The notes under the pieces were generated by a model. That model worked only from the letters and a program-made list of their open reading frames with translations, did not search any database and was not told the origin of the DNA. The position numbers and the translations under genes were made by a program. A DNA stretch of 64,000 nt from an uncultured Acidobacteriia bacterium (GTDB lineage: Bacteria; Acidobacteriota; Terriglobia; Bryobacterales; Bryobacteraceae), in NCBI GenBank assembly GCA_903851195.1, contig CAINNJ010000055.1:62001-126000 (forward strand), written 5' to 3'. Below are positions 35,034 through 44,158 of this stretch, piece after piece (the stretch's first letter is position 1; each line of letters starts with the position of its first letter).

Positions 35034-37061
35034 TTACTTCTGTAACTGCCAGTTGTTATCGAACAGTCCCGATACCGTAACGTCCGGCAGATCGGACCCT
35101 TCCTTTACCTTCACGATCGCGTAATCGCCTATCTGCGCCATCCCGTAGTCGCCGTTGTACTCGCGGTCGGAAATCGTCAGCCCGGTATTGATCACAACGT
35201 ATTTCGACGGATGCAGCGGATTCGGATAGACCAGGGCAGGAAAGCTCTCCTTCGCCGCATAACTCTGCCCTCCCAGTGTCACGGTCTCTTTCGTCCATTT
35301 CACCGGCAGCTTCGCGCTCATCTTCGCGATCCATTGATTGCTTCCTGGATCCCCGAACAGCACCACGTGATACTTGGCCATATCCGCCTCGGTAACATCC
35401 TTATCGTCTTTGATAAAAGGATGCGCCCGGAAGTACTTCGCCCACGATTTTTCGAACCGCGCCAGCGTCCGCAGCGCCTGCTGATTCACCGCCTCGTTCC
35501 ACGGCGTGCCCGTCGGCCGCACCAGCAGAAACGGATCCAGAAACGCATCGTCGATCGGCCCCTGCAGCGCGTGCGACTTATGCAGCCCCGCCACCGGACC
35601 GTTCTTCCCCACCTTCCACGCCGTCCCCGTCTTCTCCAGCGTGATCTCTGCGCCCGCCTTCACCTTGAGTTCCTGCCCGTCGATCCGGATTGACTTCGCG
35701 TGTTCCGTCTCGCGCAGCGCCAGCCGGTTCATATTCGTCGTGCGGATCTCATACTTCGAGCCGCCCTCGCTGCGGGTCGCGTCGATATCCGCCCGCTCGT
35801 ATAACTTCTCCATCCCTTCCACGGACACCCAGTAATCGTGGTTGTAACGCGTCGTGTAAGTCAGAAACCGGATATGTTCCGGCGAGACCTGGCCCTTATC
35901 GCCCCACTCTTTCAAAAACGCATCCAGACGCTGCCGCACTAAGGGGCTGGTCCCGTGCCCGGTATTCTGCGAAATCAGAAAGATATCCGGCGTGCCTTTC
36001 AGATGCAGAAAATCGGGCTCGCCTTCCGCCGCGAAACCCTCTTTTTCCAGTTGCGCCCGCGTCCGCAGCGAAGACTCGAGCTGACCGCGCGTAGGCACGC
36101 CCGCGGGCGCCGGACCTGGCAGCGACGCAATCTGCGTATCCGTATCGCCGTCATGTCCCGCCAGAGGCAGGTTGAACGCATTCAGCGCCCACTCCTCCAT
36201 GTTTTCCCAGATCTTCAGCGTGGCGTACTGAAACGGTTGCAGCCCCGGCATCGACCCGCGCCTCGACCACGTGCCCGCGCCGATTTCCGCCGCCGCGAAC
36301 CGGTCCGGATAATGCAGCGCGATATGCCAGCCGCCCTCGCCGCCCATGGAAAAACCCCGCAGCATCACCCGCTTGTCGTCGATCCGGAAGCGCTTCTTCA
36401 CCGCCGCAATGGCCTCGAACACATCCGCCTCGCCCGCCCAGTGCCAGCCCGCGCTGTTGATCCGCCCGAACAGATCCACCTGGATCTGCCCCTGATCCGC
36501 CACCGGCGCATTTCCCGGAGGCCGCGGATGATCGAAGCTGAAAATGAATTCCGATTCCGTCGTATTATTCTGCCGGCCGTGCAGCCAGACATACAAACGA
36601 GTGGGTTGATTCGGATCGTAATTGGCCGGAAGGGAAACATGGTACGGCTGCACCGAGCCGTCCATTTCGGAGTAATACGCGTAAGTGCGGCTTTTACCCG
36701 CGGTCCACGGCGACTGCCCGCCCTCTAACTGTTTTGCCCGATCGATCCCCTGATCGAGGACTAACATCGAGTGATCAATCGCCGCCTGCGTCCCGAATAA
36801 CTCCGGGAACTCCAGCAGGAACCGACCCGCCTTCGCGAAAACTTCCACGTCGCCCGTCAGCGCCGCATCCGCATGCTTCGCTTTCAGCTCTTTCACCAGA
36901 CTCTCGATCTGTTCTGTCTTCGCCCGAATCTGCGCCAGTTCTTCGGGCTTCGCCTGCACCGGAGCGGGACCGCGCCCGCCGCCGCGTCCCGCGGGGGGAG
37001 TAGCCGGCGGTTGCGCGAGCAGAGGCACGAGGAGCATGGTCAAGGCGAGGAATTTCTTCAT
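35034..37061 (-). CDS. Secreted S9/alpha-beta hydrolase family protein
   Basis: After a signal peptide (MKKFLALTMLLVPLLAQ) and a Gly/Arg/Pro patch, a helical segment leads into an alpha/beta hydrolase. It has HVSLPANYDPNQPTRLYVWL, the nucleophile elbow MLRGFSMGGEGGWHIALHYP and TRYNHDYWVSVEGME with a probable catalytic histidine. The C-terminal 200 residues (HPFIKDDKDVTEADMAKYHV, LVYPNPLHPSKYVVINTG) resemble the prolyl-oligopeptidase-like family of Solibacter-type genomes. Substrate not determinable. Confidence 0.78.
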   Translation of the reverse strand: MKKFLALTMLLVPLLAQPPATPPAGRGGGRGPAPVQAKPEELAQIRAKTEQIESLVKELKAKHADAALTGDVEVFAKAGRFLLEFPELFGTQAAIDHSMLVLDQGIDRAKQLEGGQSPWTAGKSRTYAYYSEMDGSVQPYHVSLPANYDPNQPTRLYVWLHGRQNNTTESEFIFSFDHPRPPGNAPVADQGQIQVDLFGRINSAGWHWAGEADVFEAIAAVKKRFRIDDKRVMLRGFSMGGEGGWHIALHYPDRFAAAEIGAGTWSRRGSMPGLQPFQYATLKIWENMEEWALNAFNLPLAGHDGDTDTQIASLPGPAPAGVPTRGQLESSLRTRAQLEKEGFAAEGEPDFLHLKGTPDIFLISQNTGHGTSPLVRQRLDAFLKEWGDKGQVSPEHIRFLTYTTRYNHDYWVSVEGMEKLYERADIDATRSEGGSKYEIRTTNMNRLALRETEHAKSIRIDGQELKVKAGAEITLEKTGTAWKVGKNGPVAGLHKSHALQGPIDDAFLDPFLLVRPTGTPWNEAVNQQALRTLARFEKSWAKYFRAHPFIKDDKDVTEADMAKYHVVLFGDPGSNQWIAKMSAKLPVKWTKETVTLGGQSYAAKESFPALVYPNPLHPSKYVVINTGLTISDREYNGDYGMAQIGDYAIVKVKEGSDLPDVTVSGLFDNNWQLQK

Positions 37062-37134
37062 AAACTATGCGGTGAGCATATCAAATGAAGGACCTTCACA
37101 CTGGCCCAGGGAACCCGCTCCCGGCCCTGTAAAC

Positions 37135-37740
37135 TCAGGCCGCGTCGGGCCGTTCGAGCTTGGCAATGCGATCCGCCAGAGCTTCCTGCTCAAGGTCGAG
37201 CGCGCGCAGTACCGCCGTGTGGCTTCGCAGCCGCGTGTCGACCGGACTTGCCCAATTGTGGAACGCCGTCAGCAGCTTGGTCTCGACCTTCTCGCATTCG
37301 TCACTAACGTGTTTGCGAAGGGAGGTGTCAAGCGCATCGCACCGTTGATCGATGTATTTACGAAGCGACGTATCGAAAATTTCGAATACCCGATTCACAT
37401 GGTGGCGCGTTCCCTCATCGCGGGCAATCAGGCGCCTTTCCAGTGCCTCTTCCCGGGCAATCGCACGCGCTTCCAGTGCCTCCTCCCGGGCGATCGCACG
37501 CGCTTCGATTCCATCTTCTCTGGCAATCGCACGCGCTTCCAACTCCTCTAACCAGGCGATCGTTCGCCCTTCCAGGTCGTCTACCCGGGCAATCGTTCGC
37601 CCTTCCAGGTCGTCTACCCGGGCAATCGTTCGCCCTTCCAGGTCGTCTACCCGGGCAATCGTGCGCGCTTCCATTCCCTCTACCCGGGCAATTACGCGCG
37701 ACTCCATAGCCGACAGAAACTGTCTCAGTTCTTCGTCCAT
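37135..37740 (-). CDS. Hendecad-repeat coiled-coil protein
   Basis: A 201-residue soluble protein of unknown function. Residues 12-110 consist of nine 11-residue units of the type LEGRTIARVDD or LEARAIAREEA. Eleven-residue (hendecad) periodicity predicts a right-handed or straight coiled coil. The remaining part has shorter amphipathic repeats (TSLRKYIDQRCDAL, TSLRKHVSDECEKV), consistent with an extended helical bundle. No catalytic or membrane features are visible. Three central DNA units are almost identical, a sign of recent expansion. Confidence 0.65.
   Translation of the reverse strand: MDEELRQFLSAMESRVIARVEGMEARTIARVDDLEGRTIARVDDLEGRTIARVDDLEGRTIAWLEELEARAIAREDGIEARAIAREEALEARAIAREEALERRLIARDEGTRHHVNRVFEIFDTSLRKYIDQRCDALDTSLRKHVSDECEKVETKLLTAFHNWASPVDTRLRSHTAVLRALDLEQEALADRIAKLERPDAA
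37411..37707 (-). repeat. Nine tandem 33-bp coding repeats
   Basis: In-frame tandem repeat array encoding the hendecad units of the coiled-coil gene. The copies at roughly 37559-37655 are nearly identical at the DNA level (unit around CCTTCCAGGTCGTCTACCCG on the plus strand), while outer copies have diverged. There are no unique spacers between copies. Confidence 0.9.
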
Positions 37741-37767
37741 CGCCTTATATTCGCACGATTCTCACCC

Positions 37768-40452
37768 TCAAAGATCCCGCAGTGCCACGCCGGGATCCAC
37801 CCTCGACGCCCGCCGCGCAGGCAGATAACACGCCAGAAACGCCACCGCGCCGAACCCCGCCACCGCCGCGACCATCGCATTCGCATCGTTCGGCGTCACC
37901 TCCGCAAGCTGACTCACCAGCAGCCTCGAAAGCGCGACCGACAGCACACATCCCACCGCCGCGCCCGCCGCCACCGGCCGCATTCCCCGCCCGATCACCA
38001 GCCGTAGAACGGACCGGATACTCGCCCCCAGCGCCAGCCGCACGCCAATCTCACGAGTCTGCCTTGCCACGAAATGCGACACCACCCCGTAGATTCCGAT
38101 CGCCGCCAGCACCATCCCGGCCAGCCCCAGCCCGGTGAACAGAATCAGGTTCAGGCGGATCGCCGCCGTCGTCCTCGCCATCAGGAATTCCATCGTGTGC
38201 GCCTCATATAGCGGCAGTGACGGATCCACCGCCGCCACCGCGCCCCGGATTACGCGCACCAGATCCTCGGGGCGTCCCGCCGTGCGCGCCACCACATACA
38301 GCCCTCTGCCCAACCACTCCCACGGCCCCGACGGAACCTGGGTCAGCGGCAGGAACAGAGTCGGCTCCGTCTCCTCCCACGGCGCACCGTCCCGGAAGTC
38401 GCGCACCACGCCCACCACTTCAATCCCCGGCTGCCTGCCATCCGCTCCGGCGAAATCCTGGATATCGGCCTGAATTCTCGCCCCCAGGACTCTCCCGTCC
38501 CGCGCAAGCCGGCGCGCGAAAGTCTCGTTGACCACCGTCACCCGCACCGACCCGGCCGTGTCCCGCGGCTCCAGATCCCGCCCGGCAACCAGCGGAACAC
38601 GCAGCGCCCGAAAATACCCGGGGCTCGCCAGACTCATGCGGGCGCGGATCGCCGTCGCGGGACTCAGCGTCTGCCCCTCGCGCACAAACTGACCGCCCAG
38701 CGACGGCCCTTCCAGCGGAACCCGCGAACCCAGTGCCGCCGTCTCCACTCGAGGCACCGCGCGCACCTGTTCCAGCACCCGCCCGTACGCGCCGGTAATC
38801 CGCTCCGGCGTCCCGTACGATGCCGCGGGCAGCGCCAGTTGCGCCGCCAGAACGCCCGATGCTTCATAGCCCGCCGGCGTCCGCGCCAGCCGCACCGCTC
38901 CCTGGATCAGTTGCGCCGCCCCGGCCAGCAGCACCAGCGAAAGCGCCACCTCAGCCGCAATCAGCAGACTGCCCATCCGGTCGTTCCCTCCGCCCGCCGT
39001 CGTCCGGCTGCCCTGCTGCAGGGCCTCCTGGATATCCGCTTTCGCCGCTCTCCACGCCGGAGCCATCCCGAACAACAAGCTGCTGCCGACCCCCGCCAGC
39101 ATCGCGAACGCCGCCGTCGCGCCGTTCAATCCCACTTCGCGCAACCGCGGCAGGTCCGACGGACTCACCGCAATCAGCACCCGTATCGCCTCTCCCGCCA
39201 GAAACAGCCCCAATGCAGAAGCGAATACCGCCAGCAGCAGACTCTCCGTCAGCATCTGCCGGATCAGCCGCCCCCTTCCCGCCCCCAGCGCCGCCCGCAC
39301 CGACATCTCCCGGCTTCGCGCCGCTCCTCTGGCCAGCAGCAGGTTACCCACATTACTGCAGGCAATCAACAACACCAGCCCCACCGCGCCAAACAGGATG
39401 AACAGCCGCCCGCGGTACTTGCCCGAAAAGCTCTCGGAAAACGCCACCACCTGCGCGCTCATCGGCTCCGGGCTGCCCGCGAACCTCTCGTCGATCTGCC
39501 GCGAAAGCGCCACCATCTCCGCATCCGCCGCCTCCCGCCGGACTCCGGTCCGCAGCCGCGCATATACCCGCAGATAATTGCCGCCGAAGTGATGCAACTG
39601 TGAATCCGTCAGCCGCAGCGGCATCCACACATCCGGCCCCGGCATCGCCGTCTCAAAGGATTCCGGCATCACGCCGATCACCGTGTACCCCTCGGCGTTG
39701 AGCACAATGCGGCGCCCCACCATTTCGGGCTGCGAGCCGAATCGCGACGTCCACAGCCGGTGGCTCAGGACCGCCAGCCGCTCTCCACCCGGCCTGTCTT
39801 CCTCCGGCGCGAAGAACCGGCCCAACGCCGGCTGCAGTCCGAAAACGCGAAAGAAGCCCGCCGACGCCGTCAGTCCGTTCAGCCGCGTCGCCCCCTGCCC
39901 ATCCTGCAGCGTGACCCCTTCGTCCACCACCGCCGTCATCGCCTCGAAAGAACGACTGCGCTCCAGCCACGCCCCGAACGCGCCCGTCGACGTGTTCCCC
40001 GGCGTTTCGCGCTCCTGCGAAAGCACCCGCACTACCCGATCGGGCTCGCTGAAGGGCAGGGGCCGCAGCACCACAGCTTCCAGAAAGCTGAAAACCGTCG
40101 TTACCGCCGCAATGCCCAGCGCCAAAGTCCCCGCAGCCACCGCCGTGAAACCCTTCTGCCGGAACATCTGCCGGAACGCCTGCCCCACATCGAGCGCGAA
40201 CTCCGCGCACCATTGCACCAGCCGCAGTTCCCGATTCCTCTTGCCCGCAATCTCCCGGCACACCGAACCCGTGCCCGCCGGATCGCCGAACCTCTGAAGC
40301 GCCGCTCGCCGCGCCTGCTCCGGACTCATGCCCCGCTCCTCATAACGCTTCGTCAGCAGTTCGAGGTGCGCCGCGATCTCGCTCTCTACCTCGTCCTCCA
40401 CCGCGGGCCGCAGCAACAGAGCCCGGAAACGAGCCCGAAAATCCCGGCTCAT
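37768..40452 (-). CDS. Acidobacterial duplicated orphan permease (ADOP) of MacB/FtsX type
   Basis: An 894-residue permease with two MacB/FtsX-type permease halves. The N-terminal cytoplasmic helical part (MSRDFRARFRALLLRP, AALQRFGDPAGTG) precedes FTAVAAGTLALGIAAVTTVFS, the MacB periplasmic core domain, three membrane segments (LFILFGAVGLVLLIACSNVG onward), a second core domain, and a final three-segment block (GLAGMVLAAIGIYGVVSHFV onward). The ADOP family is known from Acidobacteria and is almost never beside an ATPase gene, as here. The start ATG 40452 overlaps the PadR stop in ATGA. The transported or sensed molecule is unknown. Confidence 0.9.
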   Translation of the reverse strand: MSRDFRARFRALLLRPAVEDEVESEIAAHLELLTKRYEERGMSPEQARRAALQRFGDPAGTGSVCREIAGKRNRELRLVQWCAEFALDVGQAFRQMFRQKGFTAVAAGTLALGIAAVTTVFSFLEAVVLRPLPFSEPDRVVRVLSQERETPGNTSTGAFGAWLERSRSFEAMTAVVDEGVTLQDGQGATRLNGLTASAGFFRVFGLQPALGRFFAPEEDRPGGERLAVLSHRLWTSRFGSQPEMVGRRIVLNAEGYTVIGVMPESFETAMPGPDVWMPLRLTDSQLHHFGGNYLRVYARLRTGVRREAADAEMVALSRQIDERFAGSPEPMSAQVVAFSESFSGKYRGRLFILFGAVGLVLLIACSNVGNLLLARGAARSREMSVRAALGAGRGRLIRQMLTESLLLAVFASALGLFLAGEAIRVLIAVSPSDLPRLREVGLNGATAAFAMLAGVGSSLLFGMAPAWRAAKADIQEALQQGSRTTAGGGNDRMGSLLIAAEVALSLVLLAGAAQLIQGAVRLARTPAGYEASGVLAAQLALPAASYGTPERITGAYGRVLEQVRAVPRVETAALGSRVPLEGPSLGGQFVREGQTLSPATAIRARMSLASPGYFRALRVPLVAGRDLEPRDTAGSVRVTVVNETFARRLARDGRVLGARIQADIQDFAGADGRQPGIEVVGVVRDFRDGAPWEETEPTLFLPLTQVPSGPWEWLGRGLYVVARTAGRPEDLVRVIRGAVAAVDPSLPLYEAHTMEFLMARTTAAIRLNLILFTGLGLAGMVLAAIGIYGVVSHFVARQTREIGVRLALGASIRSVLRLVIGRGMRPVAAGAAVGCVLSVALSRLLVSQLAEVTPNDANAMVAAVAGFGAVAFLACYLPARRASRVDPGVALRDL

Positions 40453-40802
40453 GCTTTCTCCGCAATCAGGCCGGTCGACGGCAAAAGAATCTTGGACACC
40501 GCCGCCGCGAAGGCCGCCCACTCATTGGTTTGCCGCGCCAGTTGGGACTTGCCTTCCGCCGTGAGCCGGTAGAACTTCGCCTTGCGGCCCAGTTCGGACT
40601 TCCCCCACTCCGCCTCGATCCAGCCGCGCCGCTCCATCCGGTAAAGCGCCGGGTACAGTGAGCCCTCCTCAATCTGGAGCCCGTCGCTGGTCTCGTCCTC
40701 CAGCCACCGCGCGATGGAATACCCGTGGCGAGACCCCCCCTGCAGCGTTTTCAGAATCAGTGTTTCCAGCGTGCCGTGAAGAAGTTCGTTGGATGATGCC
40801 AA
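40449..40802 (-). CDS. PadR-family transcriptional regulator
   Basis: A 117-residue winged-helix PadR protein: LLHGTLETLILKTLQGGSRH, SDGLQIEEGSLYPALYRMER, GWIEAEWGKSELGRKAKFYR and LTAEGKSQLARQTNEW. These are the hallmark PadR DNA-binding helix and wing. It is encoded directly before, and translationally coupled with, the orphan permease, the standard arrangement for ADOP genes. Two palindromic sites upstream indicate autoregulation. Confidence 0.93.
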   Translation of the reverse strand: MASSNELLHGTLETLILKTLQGGSRHGYSIARWLEDETSDGLQIEEGSLYPALYRMERRGWIEAEWGKSELGRKAKFYRLTAEGKSQLARQTNEWAAFAAAVSKILLPSTGLIAEKA

Positions 40803-40807
40803 TGCGT

Positions 40808-40860
40808 TACCTCGATTAACAAGGTAATGCTAGCGCGTAGATACCTTGATAGTCAAGGTA
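40808..40860 (-). promoter_or_regulatory. Promoter and two PadR-type operators
   Basis: Read on the minus strand, the promoter is TTGACT (40851-40856), an 18-bp spacer and TAGCAT (40827-40832). Two copies of the palindrome TACCTTG-N5-CAAGGTA overlap it. One at 40842-40860 contains the -35 box, extended to a perfect 9-bp-arm palindrome from 40841 to 40861. One at 40808-40826, with one mismatch, lies between the -10 and the PadR start codon. This fits repression by the adjacent PadR protein. Confidence 0.65.
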
Positions 40861-40883
40861 TCGTCTGAGAACGCCGCGGACCT

Positions 40884-42722
40884 TTAAACGTGCGTGCCCT
40901 TCAAAGCCCCGCGCACAGCCGTATTCATCATGTTTTCCGCCAACGCGTGCGTCACTTCGTTCAGCACGTCAATCTGCGCCTGAATCAGATGATGATCGTC
41001 CGAGTGATATGCCAGTTGCAGCCGGTTCATCGCATCGGTAATCTTCTGCCGCTCTTCGTCGCTCAGTTCCACCCACGCGTCGGTGCGTTTGGCTTTATCG
41101 GTCGCCGCCAGAATCGCATCGGCATCCACCCGCGCCCCCGCCACCTGCGCCGCGTTGTAATCGTCTTCGGCATGGTCGATGGAAGCCTCGATCATCGCCT
41201 CCACCTGCTCGTCCGTCAGCCCGTACGACGGCTTCACATCCACGGACTGTTCCTTCCCCGTCCGCGCATCCCGCGCCGTCACATTCAGAATCCCGTTCGC
41301 GTCGATCAGGAACCGCACCTCGACGCGCGCATAGCCCGCCGGCATCGGATCGATCCCCTTCAGATCGAACCGCGCCAGGCTCCGGTTATCCTTCGCCAGT
41401 TCCCGCTCGCCCTGCACCACGTGGATCAGCACGTTCGTCTGCCCGTCCACGCCGGTCGTAAACGTTTCCCCCGCGCTGGCCGGAATCGTCGAATTGCGGT
41501 GGATAATCTTCGACACCACCCCGCCGTACATCTCGATCCCCAACGAAAGCGGCGTCACGTCCAGCAGCAGCTGATTCTCCACCGTGCCCGACAGAATTCC
41601 CGCCTGCACCGCCGCCCCCAGCGCCACCACCTCATCCGGATTCAGCTCCGTATGCGGCTTCGCGCGGAACAGCACTTCCACCGCGCTCCGCACCATCGGA
41701 ATCCGCGTCGAACCGCCCACCAGCACCACTTCGTCGATCTGCTCCGGCGTCACCCCGGCGTCCCGCATGCAATCGCGGCAAGGTCCCAAAGTCCGGTCCA
41801 CAATATCCGTAATCAGGCTCTCGAACAGCTCCCGCGTGATCTCACGACGGTACGCCTTTCCGTGCCAGTCGAATTCGATCGTCACCACCGGCGCGAACGA
41901 CAGCGCTTCTTTGGCCCGGATCACATCCCGCCGCAGCGTCTGCACCGCCTCGCCGCTGGCCGAAAGATCCTCGCCCCACTCCGATTTCACGTCTTCAAGC
42001 GCGATCCGCAGCAACCGGTTGTCGATATCGTCGCCGCCCAGATGCGTGTCGCCGTTGGTCGCGAGCACTTCGAAAATCCCGTCCTGCAGCTTCAGGATCG
42101 AAATATCGAACGTCCCCCCGCCCAGGTCGTACACCGCGATAATGCCTTCTTTGCGCTTGTCCAGCCCGTACGCGAGCGCCGCCGCCGTGGGCTCGTTGAC
42201 CAGCCGCAGCACTTCCAGACCAGCGATACGTCCCGCGTCGCGCGTGGCCTGTCTCTGCGCGTCGTTGAAATACGCCGGCACCGTGATCACGCACTTCGAA
42301 ACCGTCGCCCCGAGCGCCTCTTCCGCATTCTTCCGCAGTTGCCGAAGAATCAGCGCGGAAACCTCCGGCGGCGTGAAAGTCTTCTCACCCAGCACCACGC
42401 GGATTACCGACTCGCTGCCCGCGGCAATTCGGAACGGGAAGAGCTTCAGCTCTTCCTGCACATCTTCCACGCCGCGCCCCATCAGCCGTTTCACCGAATA
42501 AATCGAGCGTTCCGGATGATCGATCAGCTCCTGCCGCGCCGCATTGCCGACGATGATCTGCCCGTCCGACGCGATCGACACCACGCTCGGCACCAGCTTG
42601 TCGCCGTCCTCGCCGACAATGACTTCCGGCTTCGTGAGGTTCATCCATGCGACAAGACTGTTGGTGGTGCCAAGGTCGATGCCGACTACTTTTTCCTGGT
42701 TCTCAAACTCGATCTGGAACAT
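40884..42722 (-). CDS. hscA: HscA, Hsp70 chaperone of iron-sulfur assembly
   Basis: An Hsp70-family protein of 612 residues beginning VVGIDLGTTNSLVAWM (phosphate-1 motif), with VYDLGGGTFDISILKL and VVLVGGSTRIPMVRSAVE in the ATPase domain and LLLDVTPLSLGIEMYGGVVS at the linker/substrate domain. The position after hscB in the ISC operon makes it HscA rather than general DnaK. It delivers clusters from IscU by binding the LPPVK motif, which IscU here retains. The start overlaps hscB by 20 nt. It is the last gene of the operon. Confidence 0.92.
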   Translation of the reverse strand: MFQIEFENQEKVVGIDLGTTNSLVAWMNLTKPEVIVGEDGDKLVPSVVSIASDGQIIVGNAARQELIDHPERSIYSVKRLMGRGVEDVQEELKLFPFRIAAGSESVIRVVLGEKTFTPPEVSALILRQLRKNAEEALGATVSKCVITVPAYFNDAQRQATRDAGRIAGLEVLRLVNEPTAAALAYGLDKRKEGIIAVYDLGGGTFDISILKLQDGIFEVLATNGDTHLGGDDIDNRLLRIALEDVKSEWGEDLSASGEAVQTLRRDVIRAKEALSFAPVVTIEFDWHGKAYRREITRELFESLITDIVDRTLGPCRDCMRDAGVTPEQIDEVVLVGGSTRIPMVRSAVEVLFRAKPHTELNPDEVVALGAAVQAGILSGTVENQLLLDVTPLSLGIEMYGGVVSKIIHRNSTIPASAGETFTTGVDGQTNVLIHVVQGERELAKDNRSLARFDLKGIDPMPAGYARVEVRFLIDANGILNVTARDARTGKEQSVDVKPSYGLTDEQVEAMIEASIDHAEDDYNAAQVAGARVDADAILAATDKAKRTDAWVELSDEERQKITDAMNRLQLAYHSDDHHLIQAQIDVLNEVTHALAENMMNTAVRGALKGTHV

Positions 42723-43317
42723 GAGAGGCTTTATCGATCAGATTCGTTATGTATTTGCGCCGGTTCAGCAGGGCGCGCACGGCGGCCAGTGTTTCCGCCC
42801 TTTGCGACGCATCCCAGCCGGCGAACTGCCGCTGCAGGTCCGCATCCAGTTCATCCCGCATTTTCCGGAACCGCGCCCGCGCGGCCTCAAGCTGCGGCCG
42901 TGCATCCTCATCGCCCATCCGCAGTTCTTCGAGTGCCATGTTCAGTTCGAACACTTCTTCCAGCAACTCCGGCGGCACGTCTTTGGTGCTCTGCTCGCCG
43001 ACGTCGAAACCTTCCTGTTTCAGCACGTACAGCGTGCGCGCCACGGGATCTTTCAGCACGCGGTAAGCATCGTTCAGAATCGCCGTGGATTCCAGCGAAT
43101 ACTCCTGCTCACGGGCACTCTTGCGGGAAAACAGATCGGGATGCAACTGCCGGCTCAGTGCATAAAAGCGCTTCTCCAGATCTTTCAGATCCGGAGCCAG
43201 CGCGCGGGGAATTTCAAAAAAGGCGAAGTAATCGCTGGCGGGCGGCTGCAGAGCCCGGCACTCCGCGCAGAAACGAGAGGGCGCGGGCTTCCCGCAGTTC
43301 CAGCAGGTTGGACTCAT
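42703..43317 (-). CDS. hscB: HscB J-domain co-chaperone with N-terminal zinc motif
   Basis: The J-type co-chaperone bringing IscU to HscA. The J domain runs from DYFAFFEIPRALAPD and carries the HPD signature (ALSRQLHPDLFSRKS), with LNDAYRVLKDPVARTLYVL. The C-terminal helical bundle (ELLEEVFELNMALEELR) binds IscU. The first 20 residues hold C5-x2-C8 and C17-x2-C20, a zinc motif like that of eukaryotic HSC20 and absent from E. coli HscB. The start overlaps the iscA stop by one base. Confidence 0.9.
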   Translation of the reverse strand: MSPTCWNCGKPAPSRFCAECRALQPPASDYFAFFEIPRALAPDLKDLEKRFYALSRQLHPDLFSRKSAREQEYSLESTAILNDAYRVLKDPVARTLYVLKQEGFDVGEQSTKDVPPELLEEVFELNMALEELRMGDEDARPQLEAARARFRKMRDELDADLQRQFAGWDASQRAETLAAVRALLNRRKYITNLIDKASHVPDRV

Positions 43318-43700
43318 CAGGCAGAAAAAGACGTTCCGCAGCCGCAGCTCTTCTTCGCGTTCGGATTCTCGAACACAAAGCCCGACTGCATCAGCGACTC
43401 TTTATAATCGAGCGTCAGCCCGTGCAGATACAAAATGCTCTTCGGATCGACGAAGATCTGCACCCCGTCGAAATCGAATACCTTGTCCTTCGGACGCGGC
43501 TGGGTGTCGAACTTGAACTGGTAGCTCAGGCCCGAACAGCCGCCGCCCAGCACGCCCAAACGCAATCCCCCTTCGACGCCCATCTTGGCGAACGTCGTGC
43601 GGATTTTCTGGATTGCTTTGGGCGTGACGCTGATGTATTTTTCAGCAGTCGGCGCCGGCGCGGGAGTCGTCTGGATTTCCGTCAGAACCGCTTCGGCCAT
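43317..43700 (-). CDS. iscA: IscA-type A-type iron-sulfur carrier
   Basis: HesB/IscA family A-type carrier of 127 residues, receiving clusters from IscU and passing them to target proteins. The three cluster cysteines are in LGGGCSGLSYQF and the C-terminal KKSCGCGTSFSA. An N-terminal extension of about 20 residues rich in Pro/Ala precedes the domain. The start and the iscU stop share one base (TAATG), so translation is coupled. Confidence 0.92.
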   Translation of the reverse strand: MAEAVLTEIQTTPAPAPTAEKYISVTPKAIQKIRTTFAKMGVEGGLRLGVLGGGCSGLSYQFKFDTQPRPKDKVFDFDGVQIFVDPKSILYLHGLTLDYKESLMQSGFVFENPNAKKSCGCGTSFSA

Positions 43701-44119
43701 TACGCTACCGTCTGCTCGACCGCGACCGGAGCCTTCGAACCCTGCTTGTTCCGGTAATCCGAGATCGCCGCCTTGATCGCGTCTTCCGCCAGCACCGAGC
43801 AGTGAATCTTCACCGGCGGCAGGCTGAGTTCGTTCACGATATCCGTGTTCTTAATCTGCAGCGCTTCGTCGACCGTCTTGCCCTTCAGCCACTCGGTCGC
43901 GAGCGACGAACTCGCAATCGCGCTGCCGCAGCCGAACGTCTTGAACTTCGCATCTTCAATGATGCCGTTCTCTTCGTTGACCCGGATCTGCAGCTTCATC
44001 ACGTCGCCGCACTCCGGCGCGCCCACCATGCCGGTGCCCACGCTGGCCGAACTCTTGTCCAGCGAGCCCACGTTCCGCGGATTATTGTAGTGATCGAGAA
44101 CCTTATCGGAATAAGCCAT
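43700..44119 (-). CDS. iscU: IscU iron-sulfur scaffold
   Basis: The scaffold on which [2Fe-2S] and [4Fe-4S] clusters are built. The cluster ligands are C37 and D39 (GAPECGDVMK), C63 (KTFGCGSAIAS) and C106 (IHCSVLAED), all present. LPPVKIHC contains the HscA-binding LPPVK. The N-terminus YSDKVLDHYNNPRNVG is typical. About ten extra residues at the C-terminus (KAPVAVEQTVA) are unlike E. coli. It lies 39 nt after iscS. Confidence 0.95.
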   Translation of the reverse strand: MAYSDKVLDHYNNPRNVGSLDKSSASVGTGMVGAPECGDVMKLQIRVNEENGIIEDAKFKTFGCGSAIASSSLATEWLKGKTVDEALQIKNTDIVNELSLPPVKIHCSVLAEDAIKAAISDYRNKQGSKAPVAVEQTVA

Positions 44120-44158
44120 TTAGAATCTCCTCAGCAAACTTTTATCAACCGGCAATTA

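Noticed and set aside
37411-37707. 33-bp direct repeats resembling a CRISPR array
   Set aside because: The units are directly adjacent with no spacers, stay in frame in a coiled-coil gene, and diverge outward, so this is a coding tandem repeat.
40890-43757. Very long open frame on the plus strand opposite hscA-hscB-iscA
   Set aside because: It is rich in Arg/His/Pro, has no recognisable domain, and is the high-GC shadow of well-identified genes on the other strand.
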